A stretch of DNA of 6,146 bases from Chloroflexi bacterium RBG_16_57_11. Lineage in GTDB: Bacteria > Chloroflexota > Anaerolineae > Anaerolineales > UBA4823. This document shows, one piece after another, positions 1 to 5,330 of the stretch (position 1 is its first letter; every line of letters starts with the position of its first letter). A model generated the notes under the pieces. It did not search any database. It saw only the letters and a program-made list of their open reading frames with translations, and was not told the origin of the DNA. The DNA lies in NCBI GenBank assembly GCA_001795165.1, contig MGNS01000049.1, positions 1-6,146 on the forward strand, written 5' to 3'. Both the position numbers and the translations under genes were made by a program.

Positions 1-353
1 TCTTTGTCACCGGAGATCTGGTCATCCTGGCTTTGCAGGCTTGCTCTGCCCTGGCGCAGCAAGGCGTGAGCGCCCAGGTAATCAATGTTCCCACGCTCAA
101 ACCGCTGCCTTCGCAGGAAATCCTCCAATACGGCGAGCAGACCCGGGCCGCCCTCATCATCGAAGATCACAACATCCTGGGCGGCCTGGGCTCCGCCGTG
201 GCGGAGGTGTATGCCGAGCGTCTTTGCAAGCCCATACGACGAATGGGCATCCCCGATGTCTTCACAGAATCGGATGAGGGGGCTGTATTGCGGGAAGCCT
301 ATGGCTTGAACCTGGAACACGCCCTGGAATTGGCAATGGAGTGTTTATCGTGA
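1..353 (+). CDS. Transketolase, C-terminal subunit (3' part only)
   Basis: The first full codon is at position 3 and the gene enters from outside the window; 116 residues are visible before the TGA at 351-353. The visible part is the C-terminal domain of a transketolase: it opens with the TGD-x-V-x-x-AL pattern, continues with NVPTLKPL, then EDHNILGGLGSAVAEV, RMGIPDVF, and a final YGL. These are typical of the small partner in split (N + C subunit) transketolases, a TPP enzyme that moves two-carbon ketol units between sugar phosphates such as xylulose 5-phosphate. Whether it is split or full length cannot be seen here; the form of the EDHN motif favours the split type, whose N subunit would lie just upstream. 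Its place before a sugar importer and an aldose isomerase fits a pentose pathway. A specialised apulose-4-phosphate transketolase is an alternative that this sequence cannot exclude. Confidence 0.88.
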   Translation, partial: FVTGDLVILALQACSALAQQGVSAQVINVPTLKPLPSQEILQYGEQTRAALIIEDHNILGGLGSAVAEVYAERLCKPIRRMGIPDVFTESDEGAVLREAYGLNLEHALELAMECLS

Positions 354-492
354 ACCGTTCCCTGATAATACCCAGAAATCGAAGACCGATTCCTGAAAGG
401 AGAGAAACCAGAACAGCGAAATTGCCTGAAAACAAACCAGCATTAAGGTGCGAAAAAGAAACCAGCTTTCGAACCAATCACCACATTAGAAT

Positions 493-498
493 GGAGGA
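493..498 (+). promoter_or_regulatory. Ribosome binding site of the double binding-protein gene
   Basis: GGAGGA lies four bases before the ATG at 503. It fixes that ATG as the start, because the in-frame ATG at 491 overlaps this site and would put charged residues (MEEE) before the signal peptide. The reading frame is open back to a GTG at 341, but that stretch reads as non-coding leader. Confidence 0.75.
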
Positions 499-502
499 AG
501 AA

Positions 503-2434
503 ATGAAAAAACACCTGTTGAATCTCGGCGTGCTACTTCTCTTGGTGAGCCTGCTCCTGACGGGCTGCCAGCCAACCGCCCCTCAGACCAGCGAGCCGGC
601 TGCGCCGGCGAAAACCGCCGAGCCTGAAAAGACCGAAGCGCCGGCCGCAGAAGAGAAAACCACCGTCGGGATCGTCCTGAAATCCTTCTCGAACCCGTTT
701 TGGATGATGGCGAAGGCGGCCGCTGAGGCCGAGGCTGCCAACTCCGGCGTGGAGGTCGTGATCCTTGGCACCACTGAAGAAGGCGATTACCAGCAACAAG
801 TTGCCCATATCGAAGATCTCACCACGCGTGGAGTCGACGTGATCGTAGTCGTCCCGGCAGAAGCCTCCGCACTGGTCCCCGCAGTGGAAGCGGCTGTGGA
901 TGCGGGCATCCCGGTGATCAACCTGGACTCGCCCATCGAGACCGATAAAGTCAGCGCCTTCATCGGCAGCGACAACGTCGAGGGTGGGCGCATGGCCGGA
1001 AAATATATCGCCGAGCAGCTGGGCGGTAAGGGCAAGGTCGCTGTGATCCGCGGTCGGCTGGGCAACCCTGTCGAGCTGCAGCGCTATGATGGATTCATGG
1101 AGGCTGTAAAGGAGTTCCCAGAGATCGAGGTCGTGGCGGAAGGCGTTGGCAACTGGGAAGCCGATGAAGGCTTCACCGTCATGGAAGACTTCCTGACCGC
1201 CCATCCGGAAATCCAGGCTGTTTTTGCCGAATCCGATCGCATGATCCTTGGCGCTTCGCAGGCCGCCAAAGCCGCCGGGCGGGATGACATCGTCCTGGTC
1301 GGGCTGGACGGCATCGTCGAAGCCCTGGCAGCCGTAAAATACGGCGATATCGCGGCTGATGTTGCCCAGCGACCCGACCTGATGGGCCAGTATGCCGTCA
1401 AGTATGGCGCCGAGCTGGCCAAAACCGGCAAGATCGATCAGGTGGTCACTACCCCCATGACCCTGGCGCTGCCGGATAATGTGGATCCGTTGATCGCTAA
1501 TTGGGAAGCCGTTGGGCTGGCCGCTCCAGCGCCGGAAGAACCCGCTGAAGAGCCCGCCGCGCAGGAAGACTATACCATCGGCCTGGTGCTGAAGTCCTTC
1601 TCGAACCCGTTCTGGATGATGGCCAAGACCGCCGCTGAAGCCAAGGCCAAAGAGCTGGGTGTGAACGTAGTCGTCCTGGGAACCACCGAAGAAGGCGACT
1701 ATCAGCAGCAGGTCGCCCACATCGAGGACCTGACCACGCAAGGCGCCGATCTGATCGTGGTTGTCCCGGCTGAGGCCTCCGCCCTGGTCCCGGCAGTGGA
1801 AGCTGCAGTGGATGCCGGCATCCCGGTCATCAACCTGGACTCGCCGATCGAGACCGACAAGGTCATTTCCTTTATCGGCAGCGATAATGTCGAAGGCGGC
1901 AAGATGGCAGGCAATTTCATCGCCGAGCAGCTGGGCGGTAAAGGCAAGGTAGGCGTGATCCGCGGCCGCCTGGGTAACCCGGTCGAGCTGCAGCGCTACG
2001 AGGGCTTCACCGAAGCGCTCAAGGCTTATCCGGATATCGAGCTGGTAGCCGAGGGTGTGGGCAACTGGGAAGCCGACGAAGGCTTCACCGTCATGGAAGA
2101 CTTCCTCACAGCACACCCGGACATCCAGGCTGTGTTTGGCGAATCGGATCGCATGATCCTGGGCGCTTCGCAGGCCGCGCAGGCCGCCGGTCGAGATGAC
2201 ATCGTCCTGGTCGGACTGGATGGCATCGTCGAAGCGCTGCGGGCGGTTCAGGATGGCTCGATTTCCGCCGATGTCGCCCAGCGCCCGGACCTGATGGGCG
2301 AATACGCCGTTCAATATGGGCTGGACTATCTCAAGACCGGCAAGATTGACCCCGTCCTGATCACCCCCATGACCCTGGCCGTGACAGACAACGTGCAGCC
2401 GCTGATCCAGTCCTGGGAGGATTTGGGCTTCTAA
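503..2434 (+). CDS. Sugar ABC transporter lipoprotein with two tandem substrate-binding domains
   Basis: This 643-residue protein is about twice the usual length for a RbsB-type (Peripla_BP_4) sugar-binding protein. Residues 1-22 are a lipoprotein signal (MKK, Leu/Val-rich core, lipobox LTGC with lipidated Cys22). A Pro/Ala/Glu spacer covers 23-52. Binding domain 1 is at 53-339, a 17-residue acidic Pro/Ala linker at 340-356, and binding domain 2 at 357-643. The domains align without gaps at an offset of 304 residues, with about 51 differences in 287 positions counted by eye (about 82% identity). By comparison with RbsB from memory, likely ligand contacts are N64/F66/W67, D142, R194, W218, S244, D269 and Q289. 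All recur in copy 2 (N368/F370/W371, D446, R498, W522, S548, D573, Q593). The Arg and Asn that RbsB has next to D142 and at S244 are Ser here, so the ligand may not be ribose. It should be anchored outside the membrane and feed the permease and ATPase downstream. The family is clear; the sugar is not. Confidence 0.95.
   Translation: MKKHLLNLGVLLLLVSLLLTGCQPTAPQTSEPAAPAKTAEPEKTEAPAAEEKTTVGIVLKSFSNPFWMMAKAAAEAEAANSGVEVVILGTTEEGDYQQQVAHIEDLTTRGVDVIVVVPAEASALVPAVEAAVDAGIPVINLDSPIETDKVSAFIGSDNVEGGRMAGKYIAEQLGGKGKVAVIRGRLGNPVELQRYDGFMEAVKEFPEIEVVAEGVGNWEADEGFTVMEDFLTAHPEIQAVFAESDRMILGASQAAKAAGRDDIVLVGLDGIVEALAAVKYGDIAADVAQRPDLMGQYAVKYGAELAKTGKIDQVVTTPMTLALPDNVDPLIANWEAVGLAAPAPEEPAEEPAAQEDYTIGLVLKSFSNPFWMMAKTAAEAKAKELGVNVVVLGTTEEGDYQQQVAHIEDLTTQGADLIVVVPAEASALVPAVEAAVDAGIPVINLDSPIETDKVISFIGSDNVEGGKMAGNFIAEQLGGKGKVGVIRGRLGNPVELQRYEGFTEALKAYPDIELVAEGVGNWEADEGFTVMEDFLTAHPDIQAVFGESDRMILGASQAAQAAGRDDIVLVGLDGIVEALRAVQDGSISADVAQRPDLMGEYAVQYGLDYLKTGKIDPVLITPMTLAVTDNVQPLIQSWEDLGF
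659..1519 (+). repeat. Direct repeat copy 1: first sugar-binding domain (residues 53-339)
   Basis: This is the first copy of an 861-base in-frame duplication; the second lies 912 bases downstream. The longest exact DNA match I found between copies is 29 bases (1166-1194 and 2078-2106). Elsewhere silent differences are frequent: in the block that encodes PAEASALV through TDKV, 33 identical amino acids are specified with about 11 codon differences. Confidence 0.93.
1571..2431 (+). repeat. Direct repeat copy 2: second sugar-binding domain (residues 357-643)
   Basis: This second copy aligns to the first without insertions or deletions. The preceding linker (340-356) also resembles the spacer before copy 1, with PAA and a following Glu shared at the same offset, so the duplicated unit probably included the linker and only the signal peptide was not repeated. 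Most amino acid changes are at the start of the domain (A/T, E/K, A/K, N/E, S/L) and at its last 40 residues, which are likely surface positions. Confidence 0.93.
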
Positions 2435-2451
2435 GCCAGCCTGACCTTCTG

Positions 2452-2467
2452 CCAGGGCCGGCCCTGG
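2452..2467. repeat. 16-bp perfect palindrome after the binding-protein gene
   Basis: CCAGGGCC followed by GGCCCTGG begins 18 bases after the TAA of the lipoprotein gene. In RNA it is a compact GC helix only if the central bases open as a loop. Its right half together with the next bases (2460-2471) can instead pair with 2526-2536, with one bulged C, enclosing the hairpin at 2495-2523. The two folds exclude each other. No T-run follows, so a simple Rho-independent terminator is unlikely. Confidence 0.6.
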
Positions 2468-2494
2468 GAGGCTAAATGTAAGCGCACAATATCA

Positions 2495-2523
2495 AGGGCA
2501 CGGCATTGTGATTGCCGTGCCCT
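2495..2523 (+). other. Intercistronic stem-loop, 11-bp perfect stem
   Basis: AGGGCACGGCA (2495-2505) and TGCCGTGCCCT (2513-2523) form a perfect 11-bp stem around a 7-base loop. It lies between the binding-protein gene and the isomerase gene, and the next bases are C-rich, not a T-run. In known sugar and peptide importer operons such hairpins protect the upstream binding-protein message from 3' decay or reduce readthrough, so that binding protein outnumbers permease. I infer that role here; a partial terminator is the alternative. Confidence 0.65.
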
Positions 2524-2580
2524 CCCCTCCCAGGCCTGCTGATTGGATGGCACACAAATGGGTGATTCGGAGGAATTACG

Positions 2581-3126
2581 ATGGCTATCTCAAAAAAACA
2601 ATACGAAGATGCAAAACAGCGCGCCCTGGGTTACTTCGAAAAAGCCGGCATCGCGCTGACCGAAAAAGAAAAACTGGAAATCGAGGTCGCCGACTTTGGC
2701 TTGAGCGAGCTGGAACATTACGGCGTCGAGCTGGTGATGTACGTCAACACCGAGCGTGTTTGCGCCAAGGAAGTGATCCTGTTCCCCTGGCAGATTTGTC
2801 CCCAGCACTACCATCCCGCGCTGGATGGCGAGCCCGGCAAAGAGGAGACTTTCCGCTGCCGCTGGGGCCAGGTTTACCTGTACGTCGACGGTCCGGCGAC
2901 CAAGGAGCCGCATGCGCGTCTCCCGCACGACCACGAGCAGTATTTCACGCTCCGGCACGAAGTCGTATTAAACCCGGGCGACCAGTACACCGTCGTCGCC
3001 GGGAAAGCGCATTGGTTCCAGGGCGGGCCGGAAGGCGCAGTGCTCTCCGAGTTTTCCACTCCTAGCACGGATGAAATCGACGTTTTTGCCGACCCAGGTA
3101 TCGTCAGGATCCCGGAAATCTACTAA
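2581..3126 (+). CDS. D-lyxose isomerase family protein (cupin aldose-ketose isomerase)
   Basis: This 181-residue protein has the length and pattern of the D-lyxose ketol-isomerase family (EC 5.3.1.15), a small metal-dependent cupin enzyme of the cytoplasm that interconverts D-lyxose and D-xylulose and often also D-mannose and D-fructose. The cupin metal ligands are visible: H76 and H78 in CPQHYHP, a Glu at 88 or 89 in GKEET, and H144 in AGKAHWF. The ending SEFSTPSTDEIDVFADP is also typical. No signal peptide is present. The ATG is preceded by GGAGGA (2569-2574) at a six-base spacing. The gene sits between the binding-protein gene and the permease gene, with only four bases to the permease ATG, so it should be co-transcribed with the transporter and act on the imported sugar. 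The true substrate could be lyxose, mannose or another aldose; D-apiose isomerase may belong to related proteins. Confidence 0.88.
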   Translation: MAISKKQYEDAKQRALGYFEKAGIALTEKEKLEIEVADFGLSELEHYGVELVMYVNTERVCAKEVILFPWQICPQHYHPALDGEPGKEETFRCRWGQVYLYVDGPATKEPHARLPHDHEQYFTLRHEVVLNPGDQYTVVAGKAHWFQGGPEGAVLSEFSTPSTDEIDVFADPGIVRIPEIY

Positions 3127-3130
3127 AATT

Positions 3131-4174
3131 ATGGGTAGATTCGAGCCCCAGCCCATCGATGCTCCCGGAAAGGATTTCAGCTTGGCGACAAAAACGGAAC
3201 CTGGTCAGCTCGTGACCCACGGGCAGAAAAGCCCGCTCTTGACCGTCATCCAATTCATTATGGACCAACGCACCTTGATCATCCTGATCCTGCTGTGTGC
3301 GGTGGTCGGTTACCTGATCCCGTCCTTCCTGACCGGCAAAAACCTCCTGAATGTGATGCGCCAGGTGTCGATTACCGGCATTGTCGCGGTGGGCATGACC
3401 TTTGTGATCATCACAGGCGGGATCGACATCTCGGTCGGCTCCACGGTCGCCCTGAGCAGCGTGGTGGCCGCCGCGGCGCTCAAACAAGGGCTGGGCATCC
3501 CTGCCTCGATCGTGCTCGCATTGATGAGTGGGATCGCGGTGGGGTTGTTCAACGGCACTTTGATCGCATATGGGCGGGTGCTTCCTTTCGTTGCCACCCT
3601 CGGCACCATGTACGTGATCCGCGGAGTGGCGCTAATTGTCACGCAAGGCGAAGCGATCTGGGACTTGCCTAAATCCTTCCTTACCATCGGTACGGGTTAC
3701 TGGCTGGGAATTCCGATTCCGGTCATCATCACTCTGGTGGTATACCTGTTGGGGCATTTCCTGCTCAACAACTTCACCTTTGGTCGCTATGTTCTGGGGA
3801 TCGGCGGGGACGAGGAATCGGCTCGCCTGTGCGGGGTGGGAGTAAAGCGGATCAAGCTGTACACCTACGGCCTGTGCGGGCTGCTGGCTGGCCTGGCCGG
3901 TGTAGTCCTGGCCGGCCGCCTGGGCAGCGGGCAACCCAGCGTTGGGGTGGGCTACGAGCTCACTGCGATCGCGGCGGCGGTGATCGGCGGCAACTCGCTC
4001 ACCGGGGGGCGCGGCACCGTCCTCGGCACCCTGATCGGCGCGTTGATCCTGGGTGTGGTTAGCAATGCCCTCAACTTGTGGGGGGTGGCTTCATTCTGGC
4101 AGACCGTAATTTCTGGCGGTATCGTGTTGATCGCGGTGCTGGCCGACACGCTGCGCAGGCGTCGAGCGCGTTAG
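3131..4174 (+). CDS. Sugar ABC transporter permease, RbsC/FrcC type
   Basis: This is an inner-membrane permease of the BPD_transp_2 family, 347 residues from the ATG at 3131. Hydrophobic segments lie near residues 47-65, 80-97, 103-118, 123-145, 150-170, 193-213, 244-262, 275-290, 296-316 and 322-340. The family motif GGIDISVGS is at 96-104, and the cytoplasmic loop that contacts the ATPase (GDEESARLCGVGVKRIK) at 226-242. The C-terminus is a short basic tail (RRRRAR). The start is uncertain: ATG 3131, four bases after the isomerase stop, has only a weak upstream GGAA, whereas TTG 3182 has AAAGGA at a seven-base spacing and would give a 330-residue protein closer to RbsC length. The single permease gene implies a homodimeric channel, fed by the double binding lipoprotein and driven by the ATPase that follows. 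Confidence 0.93.
   Translation: MGRFEPQPIDAPGKDFSLATKTEPGQLVTHGQKSPLLTVIQFIMDQRTLIILILLCAVVGYLIPSFLTGKNLLNVMRQVSITGIVAVGMTFVIITGGIDISVGSTVALSSVVAAAALKQGLGIPASIVLALMSGIAVGLFNGTLIAYGRVLPFVATLGTMYVIRGVALIVTQGEAIWDLPKSFLTIGTGYWLGIPIPVIITLVVYLLGHFLLNNFTFGRYVLGIGGDEESARLCGVGVKRIKLYTYGLCGLLAGLAGVVLAGRLGSGQPSVGVGYELTAIAAAVIGGNSLTGGRGTVLGTLIGALILGVVSNALNLWGVASFWQTVISGGIVLIAVLADTLRRRRAR
3169..3174 (+). promoter_or_regulatory. Possible ribosome binding site for an alternative TTG start of the permease
   Basis: AAAGGA ends seven bases before an in-frame TTG at 3182. This is a better match than anything before ATG 3131, so the permease may begin with the residues read as LATKTEP. Codon preference for ATG and the tight spacing to the isomerase stop argue the other way. 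Confidence 0.4.
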
Positions 4175-4184
4175 GTGGTATCCC

Positions 4185-4964
4185 ATGGCAAATAATGGTG
4201 TGAACAGCAGTCAGCCAATTGTCCGGATGGAGCACGTGACCAAGCATTTCGGCGGTGTGTACGCCGTGAGAGATGTCAGCTTCGGTCTGTACCCGGGCGA
4301 AGTGCTCGCCCTGGTTGGCGATAACGGCGCCGGTAAATCGACCCTCGTGAAAATCCTTTCCGGCGCTTATCTGGCGGATGAGGGGGAGATCTATATCCGT
4401 GATACGAAGGTGCGCATCGAAAACCCGATGCACGCTCGCCGTTTGGGCATCGAGACCATTTACCAGCACCTGGCGCTGATGAACAACCTGGATATCGCCG
4501 CCAATATCTTTATGGGACGCGAGATCCGTGCCAGGAGCCCGCTCGGAAGGCTCGGCCTGATGAACCTGAGAGAGATGCGCAATAAATCGGTCAGGCTGCT
4601 CGAGGGTTTCGAGATCATCGTCCCCGACCCCAAACGGGAGGTGGAGAACCTCTCCGGCGGGCAGCGTCAGATAGTGACCATCAGCCGGGCGATCTACTTC
4701 CAGGCCCAGGTGATCATCATGGACGAGCCGACCGCCGCCCTGGGCGTCTCGGAGACGCGCAAGGTGTATGAATTCATCCACCGCCTCAAAGAGCAGGGCA
4801 TCGCCATCATCATCATCTCTCACAATATCAACGAAGTGTTTGATGTAGCCGACCGTTTTCTGGTGCTCAAAACCGGGGGATTGGTGGGGATCAGGCGCAA
4901 AGACGAGACCAGCATCGATCAGATTGTGACCATGATCATTTCCGGAAAAGCGGACAGCGGATGA
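4185..4964 (+). CDS. Sugar ABC transporter ATP-binding protein, single-domain (FrcA type)
   Basis: This 259-residue ABC ATPase has Walker A GDNGAGKST at 45-53, the Q-loop Gln at 94, signature LSGGQRQ at 156-162, Walker B VIIMDE at 176-181 and the switch His at 213. The sequence after the Q-loop (MNNLDIAANIFMGRE) is typical of carbohydrate importers. Most ribose/xylose systems use a fused two-domain ATPase of about 500 residues (RbsA, XylG). This protein has one domain, as in FrcA of the fructose/mannose/ribose FrcBCA system, and should work as a homodimer on the cytoplasmic face of the permease. The ATG follows an AGGTGG at 4173-4178 that overlaps the permease stop codon, a sign of translational coupling. 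It is the last gene of the operon visible here. Confidence 0.93.
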   Translation: MANNGVNSSQPIVRMEHVTKHFGGVYAVRDVSFGLYPGEVLALVGDNGAGKSTLVKILSGAYLADEGEIYIRDTKVRIENPMHARRLGIETIYQHLALMNNLDIAANIFMGREIRARSPLGRLGLMNLREMRNKSVRLLEGFEIIVPDPKREVENLSGGQRQIVTISRAIYFQAQVIIMDEPTAALGVSETRKVYEFIHRLKEQGIAIIIISHNINEVFDVADRFLVLKTGGLVGIRRKDETSIDQIVTMIISGKADSG

Positions 4965-5018
4965 ATTAGTAGTTTCAACTGTCTTAATCACATTCCGAAC
5001 AATCACCCTCGACCAACG

Positions 5019-5039
5019 CGCCTCTTAATTTGCGAGGCG
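5019..5039 (+). terminator. Weak terminator-like hairpin after the transporter operon
   Basis: CGCCTC (5019-5024) pairs with GAGGCG (5034-5039) around a nine-base AT-rich loop, about 55 bases after the ATPase stop. Flanking AAC and GTT can extend the stem with a two-base bulge. Only a short TTT follows some bases later (5048-5050), so it is a poor Rho-independent terminator and may only mark the 3' end of the message. Confidence 0.3.
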
Positions 5040-5082
5040 TTGCGAGGTTTCCCCAGCCCGATATCTGTCAGCCAATCTTAGA

Positions 5083-5099
5083 ATGGGTCAGCGACCCAT
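5083..5099. repeat. Short inverted repeat with a three-base loop
   Basis: ATGGGTC and GACCCAT form a perfect seven-base stem around AGC. No T-run follows. It could be an operator half-site pair or chance; nothing nearby supports a specific role. Confidence 0.3.
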
Positions 5100-5125
5100 C
5101 CCTCTTGGCCCATGCTCCACATCCC

Positions 5126-5188
5126 ATGGAGGCCAGCCGATGCGCCCTTGCACACCGTTACGATGGGATGGTCTTGATCGTAGGGTGC
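5126..5188 (+). pseudogene. Possible relic fragment of an IlvD/Edd-family dehydratase
   Basis: The frame starting at 5126 reads AHRYDGMVLIVGC at its end. This resembles the conserved segment of IlvD/Edd dehydratases, where A-H-x-Y/F-D-G-M/L-V-x-I-x-x-C leads into the Fe-S cluster Cys and Asp-Lys. The Cys falls at the expected place, but Asp-Lys does not follow and similarity stops at once. The segment before the motif does not align well. Such enzymes dehydrate dihydroxy acids or sugar acids, so a relic beside a sugar operon is plausible. The match is short and made from memory, so it may be chance. Confidence 0.22.
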
Positions 5189-5330
5189 ATCTGCGGACAC
5201 TTCTTACAGACTAATAAATCCAAATTCGGTATTGTTACGTACAGTATATATCAGGCCGTAATCATCATAATTATCCAAAAACAAGCGCCTTGAAGGATGC
5301 CCGACACGACCATCCAAAGGAGAGAAGAAA

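Larger units (their letters stand above)
4965..5330. other. 366-bp intergenic region without a convincing gene
   Basis: This stretch separates the transporter operon from the secreted-protein gene. It holds a weak terminator-like hairpin (5019-5039), a second short hairpin (5083-5099), a possible 20-residue relic of a dehydratase (about 5126-5188), and an AT-rich part (about 5200-5280) that would suit a promoter for the next gene, although I could not find well-spaced -35 and -10 boxes. Several further short complementary segments occur, such as CATCCCAT at 5120-5127 with ATGGGATG at 5163-5170. Confidence 0.6.

Noticed and set aside
364..369. GATAAT as a -10 box for the lipoprotein gene
   Set aside because: No acceptable -35 element lies 16-18 bases upstream, so a promoter call is not supported.
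341..502. Upstream extension of the lipoprotein frame to a GTG at 341
   Set aside because: It overlaps the transketolase end, would bury the signal peptide 54 residues inside the protein, and ignores the GGAGGA before ATG 503.
533..2314. Long open frame of 593 codons on the minus strand opposite the lipoprotein gene
   Set aside because: It mirrors the duplicated binding domains codon for codon; GC-rich third positions keep the opposite strand open. The + strand has a lipobox, a ribosome site and a clear family match, while the minus frame reads as no family I recognise.
659..2431. Idea that the tandem domains are an assembly artefact
   Set aside because: The two copies differ at many silent and about 51 replacement positions, so they are not one sequence assembled twice.
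2466..2481. Start-stop element: GGGAGG followed by ATG TAA
   Set aside because: The GGGAGG is part of the palindromic and outer-stem structure, and a single instance of ATGTAA is easily chance. No known regulatory role can be tied to it here.
4071..5006. 311-codon open frame on the minus strand opposite the ATPase gene
   Set aside because: It is the shadow of an unmistakable ABC ATPase with all motifs in order, and it has no recognisable domain.
5030..5293. 87-codon open frame in the 366-bp gap as a real gene
   Set aside because: It starts with TTG without a ribosome site, has a run of Ile codons in the AT-rich part, and only a 13-residue stretch resembles any family.
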